From the NCBI GenBank assembly GCA_019694595.1, contig JAIBBQ010000032.1, positions 1 to 43,681 on the forward strand: 43,681 nucleotides of DNA. Reading direction: 5' to 3'. This stretch comes from Myxococcaceae bacterium. GTDB lineage: Bacteria > Myxococcota > Myxococcia > Myxococcales > Myxococcaceae. The notes below the pieces were generated by a model. The model was not told the origin of the DNA, made no database searches, and saw nothing but the letters and a program-made list of their open reading frames with translations. The translations under genes were made by a program, and so were the position numbers. Below, in pieces: positions 37,379 to 43,681 of this stretch. Positions within the stretch are counted from its first letter, which is position 1; each line of letters starts with the position of its first letter.

Positions 37379-38085
37379 TGCGCGCGGCCTGGGTGGTGGG
37401 GACGCTGGCGGCCTTGACCGCGTACGGTCAGGGCACCGCGCCCGCCGCTGCGCCTGCGGCGGCTCCGGCCGCGGCGGCGGCTCCGGCGGCCGGCAAGCCG
37501 GTGACCTCCGACGAGGCGTTCCAGACGCGGGTGAAGACGCTCGAAGAGCAGATCACCGACCTCAAGGAGAAGATCAACAGCACCAAGTCGCGCCTGCAGC
37601 TGTTGCAGGAGCGCGTGCTGGGCGGCGACCTCACCATGGGCGCGCGCGCGGTCATCTACCACCGCAACGAGATGGGCGCGGCCTTCGTGCTGGAGTCCAT
37701 CGCGTACGCGCTCGACGGCGCGCCCATCAAGACCCAGGTCGACAACAACGGCGACCTCGCCAAGCAGGAAGAGTTCGAGGTCTTCAACGGCCGCATCGTG
37801 CCCGGCACCCACAACCTCTCGGTGCGCATGGTGTACCGCGGCTCGGGCTACGGCATCTTCAGCTACCTCGAAGGCTACAAGTTCAAGCTGGTCTCCAGCC
37901 AGACCTTCAACGCCGAGGCGGGCAAGGTGACCGAGGTGAAGGTGGCCGGCTGCGAGAAGGGCGGCATCACCGCCGACATCAAGGACAAGCCGGGCATCTG
38001 CTACACGACCACCTCGACCCACGACGCCAACCCCAAGGCGCCCGACGCGGCCAAGCCGGCCGACGGCGCCGCGCCCGCGAAGTAA
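37378..38085 (+). CDS. Secreted coiled-coil protein coupled to mglA
   Basis: A 235-aa protein whose ATG shares one base with the mglA stop. The signal [17 protein letters not shown] is followed by an Ala/Pro-rich stretch to ~40, a short coiled coil (~48-77, FQTRVKTLEEQITDLKEKIN), and a beta-rich domain (~80-205) with GARAVIYHRNEMGAAF, GTHNLSVRMVYRG and one Cys pair (AGCEKG...GICYTT). The end is low-complexity Ala/Pro/Lys. Periplasmic location is likely. Such Ala/Pro-rich sequences are sometimes misnamed dihydrolipoamide acetyltransferase; no lipoyl motif is present. Coupling to mglA suggests a role in motility or the envelope, but this is inference. Confidence 0.85.
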   Translation: MRAAWVVGTLAALTAYGQGTAPAAAPAAAPAAAAAPAAGKPVTSDEAFQTRVKTLEEQITDLKEKINSTKSRLQLLQERVLGGDLTMGARAVIYHRNEMGAAFVLESIAYALDGAPIKTQVDNNGDLAKQEEFEVFNGRIVPGTHNLSVRMVYRGSGYGIFSYLEGYKFKLVSSQTFNAEAGKVTEVKVAGCEKGGITADIKDKPGICYTTTSTHDANPKAPDAAKPADGAAPAK

Positions 38086-38103
38086 CGGCCCGGGTCCTCG
38101 CCG

Positions 38104-40437
38104 ATGCTCCGACCGACCCGCGCGGCCCTGCTCCTGGCCACCCTCGCCTCGGCGGCGCACGCTCAGCCGTTGCCCGGCGGCGAGCTCGCGGTGCAGCTCG
38201 AGAGCATCGACCAGTCGGTGCAGCGCTCGGGCAACGAGCTGACGCTCATCGAGAAGCAGTTCACCAAGACGCCGGAGCCGACCGACGAGGCGGCGCGCGA
38301 CGAGCGCTACGCCCAGGCGGAGATCGCCTACCTGCTGGGCGACCTCGAGAACGCGTCGCTGCTCTTCTACGACCTGGTGGCGAACAACGAGTTCCACGCG
38401 TCGCCGAACTACCCCAACGCGCTCTTCTACCTGTCCGACGCGCTCTACCAGCAGAAGAACTACCTGGGCGCGCGGCTGTACCTGAAGCAGCTGCTGCAGC
38501 TGCGCCGCGCGCACTACGCCGACGCGCTGGCGCGGTACCTGGAGATCGCCGGCCGCTTCAACGAGTTCGCCGGCATCGACGAGTACATGAACCAGGCGCG
38601 CGGGCTCGCCGGCGGGCAGCTGCCCGACGAGCTGGCGTACGTGTACGCCAAGTGGCTCTTCCGCCGCGAAGACCTGCCGCTCGAGCAGCGCATCACCCGC
38701 GCGCAGAACGCCTTCTCCGCGCTGGCGCAGGGCGGGCGCTTCCGCTTCCAGGCCGGCTACTTCATCGGCGTCGGCTACGTGAAGCTGAAGGACTTCGAGA
38801 AGGCGGCGGCGCAGTTCCAGGCGCTCACCAAGCTCAAGGCGACGGACAAGAAGGAACGCGAGATCCAGGAACTGGCGTCGCTCTCGCTCGGCCGGGTCGA
38901 CTTCGAGATGGGCAAGTTCGACGAGGCGCTCGACCACTACCAGGACATTCCCCGGGAGTCCGACAGCTTCCCCGAATCGCTCTACGAGATCGCCTGGACC
39001 CACGTGCGCAAGGGCGACTTCGCGCGCGCGCGCAGCGCGACCGAGATTCTCCTGCTGGTGGCCGAGGACTCGCCGCTGGCGCCGGAAGCCAAGATTCTCC
39101 AGGGCACGCTGCTGCAGAAGCTGCAGAAGTACGACGAGGCCACCGAGACCTACAACGGCGTCATCAACACCTACGCGCCGGTGCGCGACGAGATCGACGC
39201 GCTGCTCACCGCGAACCAGGACCCGGTCCGGTACTTCGACGACCTGCTCGCGCGCAACGACAAGAACCTCGACGTCACCTCGCTCCTGCCGCCGCTGGCG
39301 CTCAAGTGGGCGACCACCAGCAAGGAAGTCGCTTCCGCGGTGCAGATCCTCAAGAGCCTCGAGGTGAGCCGCAAGGGCGTGGAAGACGGCCAGAAGATGG
39401 CCACCTTCATCCTCCAGAAGCTCGACGAGCGCGGGGTGGAAGCCTTCCCGTACATGCAGGAAGGCATCGCCCGGGCCGAGGTGGTGGACAACAACCTCAC
39501 CCGCAACGAAGAGCAGCTGGTGCGCATCGAGGCCGGGCTGGTGTCGGGCAGCCTCTCGCCCGAGCAGAAGGACGCGCTCGCCAAGGCCAAGGCCGAGAGC
39601 GAGGCGATGATGGGCCGCCTGCAGACGCTGCCCGCGACGCCCGAGGCCGCGCAGGCCCGCAAGGAGATCTTCAAGAAGCAGATGGGGGCGATGGAGACCG
39701 AGGCGTTCAAGCTCCACACCCAGCTGCAGTCGGCCTACGCGGAGATGGCGGCGATCCAGAAGTACGTCGACGACGGGCGCCGCAAGCGCAAGGGCTCGCA
39801 GATGACGCCCGACGAGAAGGCCTTCCTCGAGGAAGTGCTCAACGAGAAGAAGGGCATGGACGGCACCCAGGTGGCGCTCGACACCCTGCGCCAGAACATC
39901 CGCGACGAGATGCACAACGCCGAGAACTCGATTCTCGGAGAGGAAGCGCTCAAGCGGGAATACGACGAGGCGCTCAAGAAGCAGAAGGCGCTCTTCGACC
40001 AGGTGCGCTCGAGCCTGCCGCCGCAGTCGGCCCAGCTGATGCTCAAGAGCGACGCCATTCGCCAGCGCATCAGCCAGGTCCGCACCGGCGTGAACGAGGC
40101 GAAGGCGGTGCTCCGCGAGCGCGTCACCCGCCGGGCGAACCAGATCCGCGACACCGTGCACGCCGAGCAGGCGCTGCTCGAAGGGTACGGCCGCGAGGTC
40201 GGCGGGGTGAGCACCGACGCCAAGGACCTGGTGGGCCGCATCGCCTTCGATTCCTTCAAGCGGGTGCGCCAGAGCTTCTACGAGCTGGTGCTCAAGGCCG
40301 ACGTCGGCGTGGTCGACGTGGCCTTCACCCGCAAGCAGGACAAGACCCAGGCCATCCAGAAGCTGGCCACGCAGAAGGACCACGAGCTCAAGCAGCTCGA
40401 GGACGAGTTCAAGGAAGTGCTGAAGGACACTGATTAA
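38104..40437 (+). CDS. Large secreted TPR and coiled-coil protein
   Basis: A 777-aa protein, 18 bases after the coiled-coil gene, with signal MLRPTRAALLLATLASAAHA. Residues ~60-350 are tetratricopeptide repeats (AQAEIAYLLGDLENASLLFYDL, GVGYVKLKDFEKAAAQFQAL, SLGRVDFEMGKFDEALDHYQDI, EILLLVAEDSPLAPEAKILQG). Residues ~430-777 are long charged helices likely to form coiled coils. This is a scaffold-type periplasmic architecture. Being the last gene of the mglB-mglA set, it may serve the gliding or cell-envelope machinery, although TPR proteins are common in myxobacteria and no specific orthologue is claimed. Confidence 0.88.
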   Translation: MLRPTRAALLLATLASAAHAQPLPGGELAVQLESIDQSVQRSGNELTLIEKQFTKTPEPTDEAARDERYAQAEIAYLLGDLENASLLFYDLVANNEFHASPNYPNALFYLSDALYQQKNYLGARLYLKQLLQLRRAHYADALARYLEIAGRFNEFAGIDEYMNQARGLAGGQLPDELAYVYAKWLFRREDLPLEQRITRAQNAFSALAQGGRFRFQAGYFIGVGYVKLKDFEKAAAQFQALTKLKATDKKEREIQELASLSLGRVDFEMGKFDEALDHYQDIPRESDSFPESLYEIAWTHVRKGDFARARSATEILLLVAEDSPLAPEAKILQGTLLQKLQKYDEATETYNGVINTYAPVRDEIDALLTANQDPVRYFDDLLARNDKNLDVTSLLPPLALKWATTSKEVASAVQILKSLEVSRKGVEDGQKMATFILQKLDERGVEAFPYMQEGIARAEVVDNNLTRNEEQLVRIEAGLVSGSLSPEQKDALAKAKAESEAMMGRLQTLPATPEAAQARKEIFKKQMGAMETEAFKLHTQLQSAYAEMAAIQKYVDDGRRKRKGSQMTPDEKAFLEEVLNEKKGMDGTQVALDTLRQNIRDEMHNAENSILGEEALKREYDEALKKQKALFDQVRSSLPPQSAQLMLKSDAIRQRISQVRTGVNEAKAVLRERVTRRANQIRDTVHAEQALLEGYGREVGGVSTDAKDLVGRIAFDSFKRVRQSFYELVLKADVGVVDVAFTRKQDKTQAIQKLATQKDHELKQLEDEFKEVLKDTD

Positions 40438-40563
40438 TCGGGAAGGGCGCGGCAAGCGCGCCCAGCCCGGAAAAGAAGAAACGGCAGCGAAAGGGTGTGC
40501 GGTCTACGCAGGTGCGCGGCTTCTGGTTGGTGCGCTGGGCGATGGTGACCGACGAGTGAAGCC

Positions 40564-41775
40564 GTGACCGAGTCCGCCACCGCAACCACCGCCGGTCAGA
40601 CCGCTCCGGCCGCACCGAGGAAGTCGCGCTCGCCGTTCCGCGGGCACCTGCCGGCGCTCGACGGGGTGCGCGGGCTGGCCATCGGCCTGGTGCTGCTGGT
40701 GCACTTCATCGGCGACCTGCCGGCGGAGAGCCGCTTCGAGAAGGTGGTGATGCAGCTCGCCACCTACGGCAGCTTCGGCGTCGACCTCTTCTTCGTGCTG
40801 TCGGGCTTCCTCATCACCGGCATCCTCTTCGACTCCAAGGCCGACCCGCACTTCTTCCGCAACTTCTACGCGCGCCGCACGCTGCGCATCTTCCCGCTCT
40901 ATTACGGCGTGCTGGCGGTCATCTTCCTCGGCCTGCGGTGGGTGCCCTTCTTCCAGGGCCCGCAGATGGACGAACTGGTCGCGCGGCAGGGCTGGGCGTG
41001 GGCCTACGCCATCAACGTGCACATCGCGCGCGAAGGCACCTGGAGCCTGCCGTACCTCGGGCACTTCTGGTCGCTCGCGGTGGAAGAGCACTTCTACTTC
41101 CTGTGGCCGCTCATCGTCTGGAGCTTCAAGCGCGACACCTTGCTCAAGGTGTGCGTGGGCTTCATCGTGGGCTCGTTCGCGCTGCGGCTGGCGATGTACT
41201 TCGCCGACGTCAACGCGCTCGCCATCTACACGCTCACCCCCTGCCGGTTCGACGGCCTGTGCCTGGGCGGCTTCCTCGCGGTGGCGGTGCGCGGCGACGG
41301 GCCCCCCGAGCACTGGCTCGCCTGGCTGCGCAAGGCGGCCTGGCGCCTGTCGGTGCCGGCCTTCGGCTTCATCGTGGTCACCTTCCTCATCAACAGCCGC
41401 ACCGACTTCGGCCGCGACGTGCTGCGCCCGCTGCGCGAGAGCTGCTGGGCGGCGTGCTTCGCGGCGGTGGTCTGCTTCGCGCTCACCGCCAAGCCCGGCG
41501 GCCTGGTGGCGGGCTTCTTCACCTCGAAGGTGATGACCTTCCTCGGCAAGTACAGCTACGGGCTCTACGTCTTCCACGCGATGCTCTCGTACTGGATGCT
41601 CGAGCACCACGTGCTCGACGACGTGCTGAAGGTGGTGCCGTGGCACTTCGGCGCCGTGCTGGTGCACGCCGCGCTCGGCGTGGGCCTCTCGGTGGTGGCG
41701 GCGCTCTTGAGCTACCACCTCTACGAGATGCGCTTCCTGGGCCTGAAGGCGCGCTTCGAGGCCAAGCCGCACTGA
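40564..41775 (+). CDS. Acyltransferase 3 family membrane protein (OafA/YrhL-like)
   Basis: A 403-aa integral membrane O-acyltransferase from GTG 40564. PALDGVRGLAIGLVLLVHF carries the family opening with its conserved Arg and His; FGVDLFFVLSGFLITGIL and YARRTLRIFPLYYG follow, and HFWSLAVEEHFYFLWPL is the conserved third motif. About ten membrane helices are visible. Members acetylate or acylate sugars of LPS, peptidoglycan or secondary metabolites. It precedes the PqqD/kinase cassette by 110 bases on the same strand; involvement in tailoring that product is possible but unproven. Confidence 0.92.
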   Translation: MTESATATTAGQTAPAAPRKSRSPFRGHLPALDGVRGLAIGLVLLVHFIGDLPAESRFEKVVMQLATYGSFGVDLFFVLSGFLITGILFDSKADPHFFRNFYARRTLRIFPLYYGVLAVIFLGLRWVPFFQGPQMDELVARQGWAWAYAINVHIAREGTWSLPYLGHFWSLAVEEHFYFLWPLIVWSFKRDTLLKVCVGFIVGSFALRLAMYFADVNALAIYTLTPCRFDGLCLGGFLAVAVRGDGPPEHWLAWLRKAAWRLSVPAFGFIVVTFLINSRTDFGRDVLRPLRESCWAACFAAVVCFALTAKPGGLVAGFFTSKVMTFLGKYSYGLYVFHAMLSYWMLEHHVLDDVLKVVPWHFGAVLVHAALGVGLSVVAALLSYHLYEMRFLGLKARFEAKPH

Positions 41776-41885
41776 CGGCTCTCCGGTGACGCGCCTCGCC
41801 ACGGCGCTGTAGGCTCGGGCGCGCGCGTTGAACGCCCCGGGCCTGCGCGGGGACACTCGCGGCGCCGGAGGGAGCCAAGGTCGCG

Positions 41886-42164
41886 GTGGTGATGCTCGAC
41901 AGCGTGCTGGTGCCGGTGCGCGGCGCGGAGCTGTCGGACGCGGCCGGGCAGCCGGTGCTGCTGGAAGCCGACGGGGTGGTGGTGCGCGGCCTCAACGCCA
42001 CCGCGGCGCGCGTGTGGCGGCTGCTCGACGGCCAGCGCAGTGTGCGCGACGTCGCACATGCCCTGGCGGCCGAGCTCGGGGTGGACCCGATGGTCCTCGA
42101 GGTGGACGTGGCGGGGTTCGCCGCCGAGCTGCTTCGCCTGCGCCTGGTGTCGGAGAGAGAATGA
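41886..42164 (+). CDS. PqqD-family peptide-binding (RRE) protein
   Basis: A 92-aa protein of the PqqD fold, used in RiPP pathways to bind the leader peptide and bring it to the modifying enzyme. GGAGG lies upstream of three in-frame start codons (GTG 41886, GTG 41889, ATG 41892). The beta hairpin LLEADGVVVRGLNATAARVWRLL, followed by the helix pair SVRDVAHALAAELGVDP and VAGFAAELLRLRLV, matches the family. A very short peptide gene and an HPr-kinase-like gene follow in the same direction, the usual company of PqqD proteins in lasso-type and other RiPP loci. Confidence 0.88.
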   Translation: MVMLDSVLVPVRGAELSDAAGQPVLLEADGVVVRGLNATAARVWRLLDGQRSVRDVAHALAAELGVDPMVLEVDVAGFAAELLRLRLVSERE

Positions 42165-42228
42165 CGTGTGGGTCGGGAACGGGCGCGCCGGGCGCCCCCG
42201 AAGTACGATGACGGTGCGTTTGTCTTCC

Positions 42229-42384
42229 ATGACTGCCCCGAGCGAGAGCGTCGCACCGCGGCCAGCGGCGCCCACGGCGCCGTACGAGCCGCCGCGCATC
42301 GTGTGGACGCACGCGCTCGAGGCCCTGACCCAGGTGACGCAGCCGCCGTGCATCCCCGGGCAGGACCCGCGCTGCACCCCGTGA
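42229..42384 (+). CDS. Putative RiPP precursor peptide
   Basis: A 51-aa peptide from ATG 42229. The N-terminal half is Pro/Ala/Ser-rich. The central PYEPPRIV (Tyr19, Pro22, Ile24) matches the YxxPx(L/I) element by which lasso-type leaders bind PqqD-like proteins, and EALTQ resembles the leader end. The remaining TQPPCIPGQDPRCTP has two Cys (41 and 49) and no N-terminal Gly, so a classical lasso ring is not indicated. Alternative in-frame starts are ATG 42208 and GTG 42166; the latter has a good GGAGAG site inside pqqD but gives an unusual extension. Its TGA overlaps the kinase GTG (GTGA). Confidence 0.62.
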   Translation: MTAPSESVAPRPAAPTAPYEPPRIVWTHALEALTQVTQPPCIPGQDPRCTP

Positions 42385-43154
42385 GCGGGCCGCTCCAGTT
42401 CCGCATCGCCGGGGTGGGCCTCGCCTTTCACGGACTGCCGGCGGCGGACGAGGCCACGCTCGCGCGCGACTGGGCGCCCTTCGCCGGCCACGCCGCGGAA
42501 AGCGACGTCGAGCTGTGGTGCGCGCCGGGCCCAAAGCCTGCGCACGGCGCGGCGCGCACCCTGCCCCAGCTGTCGCAGGGCCGACTGCGCGGCGAGGACT
42601 ACCAGGCGCTCGTCGACGGCCGGCGCGCGGAGCTGTCCGCGGCGCTGGTGCGAGAAGGCGCGGAGCTCACCGCGCGGGTGCTCCTGGCGCGGGCGCTGCT
42701 CGCGCGCGGCGGCGTGGTGCTGCACGGGGTGGCGGTGGCGGGCGCGGAGGCGGCGCTGGCGGCGAGCGGCCCGTCGGGCGCGGGCAAGAGCACGCTGGGC
42801 AAGAACGCCCGCCTGGCCGGCCTCACCGTGCTCGCCGACGAGCTGCTCGCCCTGGTGCCCGGCGGCGCGGGCTTCGAGGTGCACGGCACCCCGTGGAACG
42901 TGGGGCAGCCGGGTGCCGCTGCGTTCCGCGCGGCCGCGGTCATCGCCTGGGGTCCGCCTCGGGTGGAACGCGCCTCGCTGGAAGAGGTGGCGGCGGTGTG
43001 GCTCAAGAACGCGGTGGTGCCCGAGGACAGCGCCGCCTGCCGCCAGGCGGTGACCCGCGCGCTGCTGGGCGTGCTGGGTGCGGGAGCGACGGTGCGGCTG
43101 CAGGTCCCCGACGACCGCGCGGCGGGCGAGCTGCTCGCCGGCTACCTGGGCTGA
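42381..43154 (+). CDS. HPr kinase-like P-loop protein of a RiPP-type cassette
   Basis: GTG 42381 overlaps the peptide stop and gives 257 aa. The C-terminal half resembles the HPr kinase/phosphorylase fold: LLARGGVVLHGVAVA precedes the Walker A GPSGAGKST (130-138), and ADELLAL (152-158) supplies acidic residues. The N-terminal ~100 residues are a variable cap. In RiPP loci such kinases can phosphorylate a Ser or other residue of the peptide (paeninodin-type lasso kinases), though many PqqD-associated members have no known role. HprK proper is longer and acts in carbon regulation, which this context does not suggest. Confidence 0.8.
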   Translation: MSGPLQFRIAGVGLAFHGLPAADEATLARDWAPFAGHAAESDVELWCAPGPKPAHGAARTLPQLSQGRLRGEDYQALVDGRRAELSAALVREGAELTARVLLARALLARGGVVLHGVAVAGAEAALAASGPSGAGKSTLGKNARLAGLTVLADELLALVPGGAGFEVHGTPWNVGQPGAAAFRAAAVIAWGPPRVERASLEEVAAVWLKNAVVPEDSAACRQAVTRALLGVLGAGATVRLQVPDDRAAGELLAGYLG

Positions 43155-43681
43155 GCCGCGCCTTCGCCCACCGCGAAATCCACCACCGCCTGCGCCACGT
43201 CGGGGCGGCGGAAGAGCCCCAGGTGGCCGCCGTCGACGAAGCGCGTGGTGACGTGCGGCAGCGCCGCGGCGAGCGTCTTGCCCTGCGCCACGGGAATCAC
43301 CGCGTCGTGCTCGCCGTGCACCAGCAGCACCGGCTGCGTCACCTGCGCGGCGCGCCCCAGCGAGTCGAAGCGGTCGCGCATCAGGAGGTGCACCGGCAGG
43401 AAGGGGAAGCGCAGCGCCCCCACGTCGGGCAGCGCGGTGTACGGCGAGACGAGCAGCACCCGAGCGCCGACGTGCTGCGCGGCGAGCGCCACCGCCACGC
43501 CGGAGCCGAGCGACTGGCCGCTCAGCACCAGCTGGGTGCCCTCGACGCCGTGGCGCCGCAGGTGCTCGGCGGCGGCCTGCGCCGCGGCGAGGAGCGCCGG
43601 CTCGCTCGGCTCCCCGGGCCCGAGGCCCACGCCCGGGTACTCGACGGCGGCGAAGCCCAGGCCCCGCGCGGTGAAGAGCTG
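43142..43681 (-). CDS. Alpha/beta hydrolase, 5' truncated by the window end
   Basis: The frame is open to base 43681 and reads FAAVEYPGVGLGPGEPSEP from the edge, so the true start lies beyond the window; GTG 43630 falls inside the conserved strand-turn and is not a likely start. The visible part has the nucleophile elbow SGQSLGSGVAVALA, the acid segment VHGEHDAVIPV and the final His in DGGHLGLF. This order resembles ABHD13/17-type and bacterial serine aminopeptidase S33-like hydrolases. It overlaps the end of the kinase gene tail to tail by 13 bases. Confidence 0.88.
   Translation of the reverse strand, partial: QLFTARGLGFAAVEYPGVGLGPGEPSEPALLAAAQAAAEHLRRHGVEGTQLVLSGQSLGSGVAVALAAQHVGARVLLVSPYTALPDVGALRFPFLPVHLLMRDRFDSLGRAAQVTQPVLLVHGEHDAVIPVAQGKTLAAALPHVTTRFVDGGHLGLFRRPDVAQAVVDFAVGEGAAQPR

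Noticed and set aside
37171-40455. A 1094-codon open frame on the minus strand opposite the mglA 3' end and the two following genes.
   Set aside because: Same cause: high third-position GC on the plus strand removes stops from the antisense frame. The translation is repetitive and matches no domain.
42229-42384. A classical lasso peptide precursor.
   Set aside because: The leader motif fits, but there is no Gly or Cys/Ser at a plausible core position 1 with an Asp/Glu at 7-9, and no asparagine-synthetase-like cyclase or transglutaminase-like protease is in the visible region.

Overview
The window is very GC-rich DNA with strong G/C bias at third codon positions and almost no non-coding space; no gap between genes exceeds about 175 bases. 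It looks like the chromosome of a myxobacterium (Myxococcota). The clearest markers are an adjacent mglB-mglA pair (36297-37378), whose proteins closely resemble the Myxococcus gliding-polarity switch, and a Ser/Thr kinase with the AgmX/PglI-type C-terminal domain of myxobacterial gliding proteins. Many lipoproteins, FHA and FecR proteins and a TPAT-type TRAP transporter fit the same group. No tRNA, rRNA, insertion sequence, phage or CRISPR array was seen.

Left part (1-9672): a 5'-truncated Gly/Ser-rich protein with an FGE/SUMF1-like domain; an unknown 437-aa protein; clpS-clpA (adaptor and unfoldase of the Clp protease); a small esterase; a membrane protein; a beta-lactamase-fold hydrolase coupled to a small lipoprotein; an enoyl-ACP reductase of InhA-like sequence; an FHA protein; and a protein with a possible starch-binding-like domain.

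Central metabolism and transport (9675-19127): an outer-membrane barrel divergent from sucA-sucB (E1 and E2 of 2-oxoglutarate dehydrogenase; no E3 in the window), a cold-shock gene with a strong terminator, and a convergent three-gene TRAP operon (TatT-type TPR lipoprotein, substrate-binding protein, fused Q-M membrane subunit) joined by overlapping stop/start codons.

Middle part (19289-29654): a zinc DD-peptidase-like protein without signal peptide, a Cys-rich lipoprotein, a hotdog-fold protein coupled to an S9 peptidase, a copper monooxygenase-like lipoprotein with a c-type haem motif, an NmrA-type SDR protein, a small membrane protein, and the replication/repair group dnaX-ybaB-recR. The dnaX frame stops after the ATPase and domain III region, and the tau tail continues in the +1 frame. 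An SD-like GGGAGGT and a CCC-G slip site lie where the frames overlap.

Motility and signalling (29826-40437): a leftward operon-like set encodes an outer-membrane protein with CarboxypepD_reg-like repeats, a FecR lipoprotein, a transmembrane Ser/Thr kinase with a periplasmic AgmX/PglI tail, and an ADP-ribosyltransferase-like protein. It diverges from the rightward mglB-mglA set, which is coupled to a secreted coiled-coil protein and a large TPR/coiled-coil protein.

Right end (40564-43681): a membrane acyltransferase, then a compact RiPP-like cassette: a PqqD-type recognition protein, a short peptide with a YxxPxI leader motif and a two-Cys tail, and an HPr-kinase-like protein translationally coupled to the peptide. 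A truncated alpha/beta hydrolase lies convergent at the edge. The best candidates for undescribed biology are this cassette, the kinase/ADP-ribosyltransferase operon next to mglBA, and the possible +1 recoding of dnaX.
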